This document shows positions 33,753 to 36,109 of a stretch of 36,109 bases of DNA, in pieces. Origin of the DNA: Thermoprotei archaeon (lineage in GTDB: Archaea; Thermoproteota; Thermoprotei; Thermoproteales; B15-G16). Position 1 is the first letter of the stretch, and every line of letters starts with the position of its first letter. The DNA is taken from positions 1 through 36,109 of the forward strand of contig QMRC01000016.1 of assembly GCA_003649205.1 (NCBI GenBank). Reading direction: 5' to 3'. The notes beneath the pieces were generated by a model. That model was not told the origin of the DNA and did no database searches. It saw nothing but the letters and a program-made list of their open reading frames with translations. The translations under genes were made by a program, and so were the position numbers.

Positions 33753-34412
33753 ATGGCTCAGAATGAAGTAATCTTATTGGTTGAGATTATTGAACCGGGA
33801 TCGGAAGGTCCTCGTTTTGAGAGTAGGGTTCGTATTCCTAGAGATGTTGCAGGAGCTGTATACTCTGCTTTAACAGATGTTATTTCGTATCTCACTGGAT
33901 CTATGGTGGGTGGGAATTCGGAGAAGTTGAGGGATGAGATTAGGAGGAGGATTGAGGAGTTGAGGAGTTTTATTGAGAGTAGTAGGTATCCTAGAGTGGA
34001 TGAGTTTGGTGCTCTTGTTGAGGAGTTGAGGGATTATGTTGTGAGTAAGACTGATGAATTTATTACTTTGAAGGTTGGTGATGTGACGCTATACATTGAT
34101 AGAGCTAGGACTGATATTGAGACGTTGAGGGGGCTTGTTAGGTTGTTGAAGCGTGGTAAGGTTGTTGTTAAGGTTCCTCATGCTATTGCTGTGTACTCCT
34201 CTGAGGAAAGTAGGTTGTATGTGCTTTTTGATCAGATGACGGTAACTAGGTCTATTAGGTACTTCTCGAGGAAGGTGAAGTTTGAGCTTGAAGATATTGT
34301 AAGGGCTTTGAAGGCACTTGCTAATGTTTCTTCAGTGAGGGGGTCAAGGATTAGGTATGAAGCTGTTGAGGCTATGATTAAGATCTTGGAGGAGAGAGGT
34401 CTCTCTGAGTAA
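33753..34412 (+). CDS. Coiled-coil protein sharing a domain with the pilus-ATPase partner
   Basis: 219 residues. An N-terminal beta region (about 1-30) is followed by a charged coiled coil (about 55-105) and a C-terminal domain (about 130-215) that matches the 181-residue protein at 19425-19970 (RLYVLFDQMTV and YFSRKVK against RVFIVFDNMSV and LFSRKIT). ATG at 33753 has no good ribosome site nearby; a TATA-like TTTATTTT about 36 bases upstream fits a short leader. It is convergent with the zinc-ribbon gene, 7 bases apart. The wider role of the shared domain is unknown; the pairing suggests duplication and divergence within the element. Confidence 0.6.
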   Translation: MAQNEVILLVEIIEPGSEGPRFESRVRIPRDVAGAVYSALTDVISYLTGSMVGGNSEKLRDEIRRRIEELRSFIESSRYPRVDEFGALVEELRDYVVSKTDEFITLKVGDVTLYIDRARTDIETLRGLVRLLKRGKVVVKVPHAIAVYSSEESRLYVLFDQMTVTRSIRYFSRKVKFELEDIVRALKALANVSSVRGSRIRYEAVEAMIKILEERGLSE

Positions 34413-34419
34413 TACCTTG

Positions 34420-35166
34420 CTACCTAATGTATATTTGCTGCTTTACTACTTTCTTAGCTACTTCTATACCTGCTTTGAGTAGTTGATGTAGGAGGTTGTA
34501 GTCGTTCTCAAGTATTTCTCTTAACTTCCTGTCTGCTATTTGCTGTGTAAGCTCTATGTAGATCTCTATTCGATTTGTTAGTTTCTCAATGAGTTCGATG
34601 TACTTTGTTGCTAATTCCATTAATATTTGTGAGTTCTTGAGTTGTGCTTCAAGTACTAGGTTGAGTACTGTTATCGTTAGTACTCTTACTTTTTCACGAT
34701 AGATTCTGTACACTAGTTCTAGTGCTCTCTCCTCTATTGTCTTGCTTAGTGTAGTACCTTGAAGATGTATTAGTGGTAGACAGTTTCTACAAAGTACCTC
34801 TACGTAGTCTTCACCTTCTGAGTACTCTAGTTGAGAGCTACAGAGTGGACAGGGTATTTGTGTTGTGTACATTTCCTTTAATCTCGCTGGTGGTGTAATT
34901 ACCTGTACGAAGTATTCATATAGTTCCTTCACTACATCTCTCTTCAATTTCCTTGGGTTTACTGGTATGTTATCCTCGATGAGGCATTTATTGCACCATA
35001 TTACTAGTTCAAATCTCGTTTTCTTTCTGAGTAGTGGGTATAGCCATACGTATACAGTTCCTCCACATCTACACTCTCCTATAGGTTTTGGTTGTGTGTA
35101 CTTTGTTGCTTCGTACATTGCTTTTCTCACTCTCGGAAGTCCTTTCCATTGAGTACTTTTAACCAA
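34420..35166 (-). CDS. Double zinc-ribbon protein with helical C-terminus
   Basis: 248 residues. The first ribbon is C32-x-C34 with C58-x2-C61, the second C106-x2-C109 with C126-x2-C129, followed by about 115 residues of long charged helices. It may act as a nucleic-acid-binding or transcription-associated factor. The start is doubtful: TTG at 35166 gives the full length, while ATG at 35118 would shorten it by 16 residues without touching the ribbons. It lies 50 bases downstream of the ribbon-helix-helix gene and may share its transcript. No known family was named with confidence. Confidence 0.6.
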   Translation of the reverse strand: MVKSTQWKGLPRVRKAMYEATKYTQPKPIGECRCGGTVYVWLYPLLRKKTRFELVIWCNKCLIEDNIPVNPRKLKRDVVKELYEYFVQVITPPARLKEMYTTQIPCPLCSSQLEYSEGEDYVEVLCRNCLPLIHLQGTTLSKTIEERALELVYRIYREKVRVLTITVLNLVLEAQLKNSQILMELATKYIELIEKLTNRIEIYIELTQQIADRKLREILENDYNLLHQLLKAGIEVAKKVVKQQIYIR

Positions 35167-35215
35167 ATTCTTATGGTATGATTACATGTCATTGTAGTGT
35201 CTTTACCGTACTCTG

Positions 35216-35635
35216 TTACGTTACTACTCTCTGCTCTTTTACTTCGGTGATTTTTCTCCTGCTCAGTATCTCTATCCAAGGGTTATCTAAGACCCACCTT
35301 ATACTCTCTTCACCTGTCTGTACTGGCCTTGGTATTGTTGAGGTTACTACTGCTGGTTGCTGTAGTTGCTGTGCTAGTGCTGTTACTACGCTACTTAATT
35401 CCTCTAGCTTCTTCACTATGTCCATGATCTGTCTCTTCACATCCATTATTGCTAACTGTACTTCTCTCAACTCCTTCTGCTCTCCTAAAGTCACTACATT
35501 TACTAGCTTTTGCTGTAGAGCTTGCCTTATTAGCTCCCGTATTAGAGCTGGAATTGAAATCCTACGTACTCTCGCTAGGTTTTCAAGTAGCTTGTACATG
35601 TCATCACTGAGCTTTACATTTACTTGCTTCGTCAT
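35216..35635 (-). CDS. Ribbon-helix-helix (CopG/MetJ-like) regulator with coiled coil
   Basis: 139 residues. The N-terminal ribbon-helix-helix fold (QVNVKLSDDMYKLLENLARV, then ISIPALIRELIRQAL, about 4-42) is typical of plasmid copy-number and transcription repressors that bind short palindromes as dimers. A heptad coiled coil follows (about 55-92), and a C-terminal tail with Pro-rich linker ends the protein. ATG at 35635 is about 29 bases from a TATAAAA box, so the mRNA is probably leaderless. Its promoter holds four evenly paired GGTACC sites, strongly suggesting autoregulation. Confidence 0.8.
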   Translation of the reverse strand: MTKQVNVKLSDDMYKLLENLARVRRISIPALIRELIRQALQQKLVNVVTLGEQKELREVQLAIMDVKRQIMDIVKKLEELSSVVTALAQQLQQPAVVTSTIPRPVQTGEESIRWVLDNPWIEILSRRKITEVKEQRVVT

Positions 35636-35638
35636 CGT

Positions 35639-35701
35639 GGTACCATAGGTTGGTACCTAATTTTATACCTTTTGTATCTTGTGGTACCTATTGTAGGTAC
35701 C
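35639..35701 (-). promoter_or_regulatory. Promoter with paired GGTACC operators
   Basis: GGTACC occurs at 35639-35644, 35652-35657, 35683-35688 and 35696-35701. Within each pair the spacing is 13 bp start to start. One pair covers the presumed transcription start and the other lies upstream of TATAAAA (about 35662-35668 on the minus strand). The symmetric placement around the TATA box is that of a repressor site array, most simply for the ribbon-helix-helix protein encoded directly downstream. Confidence 0.7.
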
Positions 35702-35781
35702 TTACTACCTATGTTCGTTAATATACATCATAAGTTATCTTTACAAATTCTCACCTGTAATCTCTACTTGGTGAATCTTGT

Positions 35782-35889
35782 ATGAGATGTAAGGAGAAGG
35801 AGAAGCTTGATACCATTAACTGCATGTTCATTACTTTCGAGATCACTAATGATGGTCGCCACCGAATTATGTACATCAACATTGCCTAA
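35782..35889 (+). CDS. Possible 35-residue peptide
   Basis: ATG 35782 to TAA 35889 encodes a charged peptide with a beta-like pattern (MFITFEITNDGRHRIMYINIA). GGTGA lies 7 bases before the ATG. It sits between two operator-like arrays. The frame is short and unsupported by homology; a chance frame is nearly as likely. Confidence 0.3.
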   Translation: MRCKEKEKLDTINCMFITFEITNDGRHRIMYINIA

Positions 35890-35896
35890 TGTATCT

Positions 35897-35932
35897 GGTG
35901 TACCAATTGGTGTACCACATGGTACACCAATT
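35897..35932. promoter_or_regulatory. GGTGTACC inverted and direct repeats
   Basis: A perfect inverted repeat with 12-bp arms AATTGGTGTACC and a 4-base spacer (35905-35932) is preceded by a further direct copy, TGGTGTACC (35896-35904). The core resembles the GGTACC sites near 35.65 kb with two bases inserted. It lies about 50 bases inside the right terminal repeat. It may be an operator, a partition site or part of an origin. Confidence 0.55.
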
Positions 35933-35983
35933 TATCATTGAAAAATTTATTTTGTGGATCACCTACTCTACACCTTGAATGAC

Positions 35984-36100
35984 CCCCGTGAGGGTTATCC
36001 TCACGGGGTGATTTCCCTGAGCGTAAGGCGATGAGGGGGTTCTACTCTCAGGGGGGACTCTGAGCGTAATGCTGTGAGGAGGATGATCCTCTGAGAGTAG
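35984..36100 (+). repeat. Right terminal inverted repeat with conserved fold
   Basis: This is the inverted counterpart of 186-299. A perfect 10-bp stem with 5-base loop (35984-35993 with 35999-36008, CCCCGTGAGG) is followed by R1 (36015-36039, core CTGAGCGTAAGGCGATGAGG). A 10-bp stem CTACTCTCAG/CTGAGAGTAG (36042-36051 with 36091-36100) encloses R2 (36058-36079) and a small GAGGAT/ATCCTC hairpin. In the first stem two pairs differ from the left end (A-T to G-C and C-G to T-A), and both keep pairing. The second stem differs wholly in sequence but not in position. Confidence 0.8.
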
Positions 36101-36109
36101 GAGAAGAGA

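Noticed and set aside
35178..35648. 156-codon plus-strand frame opposite the ribbon-helix-helix gene
   Set aside because: Antisense to a well supported gene; Ser/Cys/Thr-rich sequence without motifs and no start signal.
204..36079. Box C/D small RNA genes in the terminal repeats (CTGA and GATGA-like motifs around R1 and R2)
   Set aside because: The C-box-like part varies among the four copies (CGATGA, CGATGA, CAATGA, CTGTGA) and has no proper guide spacing, while the flanking stems are what is conserved.
1..36109. tRNA or rRNA genes and integration (att) sites
   Set aside because: No cloverleaf-like segment with a T-loop GTTCRA motif or any rRNA core sequence was found in the intergenic stretches, and there is no integrase gene.

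Overview
The window reads as a mobile element of a thermophilic archaeon of the phylum Thermoproteota. The evidence is: GGAGGTGA-type ribosome binding sites within operons; TATA-box promoters placed for leaderless or very short-leader mRNAs; a RadA-type recombinase; HerA/VirB4 and archaeal type IV pilus families; and the absence of any bacterial-type promoter. The genus cannot be read from the sequence. No rRNA, tRNA, CRISPR array, integrase, transposase, capsid gene or chromosomal housekeeping operon was found. Both ends of the window carry an inverted, structured, non-coding repeat (186-299 and 35984-36100) whose stems differ in sequence by compensating changes. The window may therefore be a nearly complete linear plasmid with terminal inverted repeats, or a circular one opened beside its origin.

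Layout. (1) 0.39-6.7 kb, leftward: a conjugation-type (type IV secretion-like) block. It holds a helical protein, a membrane protein that looks like VirB3 plus the VirB4 N-terminal domain, a two-helix VirB2/TedC-like pilin, a separate VirB4-like ATPase, and a second HerA-family ATPase. (2) 6.8-9.3 kb, rightward: a three-gene operon with overlapping genes around a divergent RadA recombinase. (3) 9.3-19.2 kb, leftward: a Cys-rich protein, a SWIM zinc-finger protein, a major type IV pilin-like protein with its own promoter, a coiled-coil protein, six small proteins each with an N-terminal pilin-like or anchor helix, a 1225-residue adhesin-like protein and a 492-residue anchored surface protein. 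(4) 19.4-24 kb: a zinc-ribbon pilus ATPase with a small partner (leftward), divergent from an ArlJ/UpsF-like platform protein with two small partners (rightward). (5) 24.1-30.8 kb: two related VirB6/CedA-like polytopic proteins, the second enlarged to 1301 residues; then an unknown small protein, a ParA-type ATPase and one more pilin-like protein. (6) 30.9-33.5 kb: a decayed island with remnants of an unknown gene and a frameshifted von Willebrand A (vWA) gene around one intact DUF4352 membrane protein. (7) 33.75-35.6 kb: a paralogue of the ATPase partner, a double zinc-ribbon protein and a ribbon-helix-helix regulator whose promoter has four regularly spaced GGTACC sites.

How it may work. 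The element encodes both a type IV pilus-like machine (ATPase, platform, pilins, giant adhesin) and a VirB2/VirB4/VirB6-like DNA-transfer machine. In Sulfolobales, Ups pili bring cells together and the Ced apparatus moves DNA. Here one mobile element appears to carry counterparts of both, as a self-contained contact-and-transfer package. No relaxase, replication initiator, DNA polymerase or prepilin peptidase was recognised, so these are either supplied by the host or hidden among the unknown proteins. All functional links are inference from sequence patterns read by eye; no database search was run.
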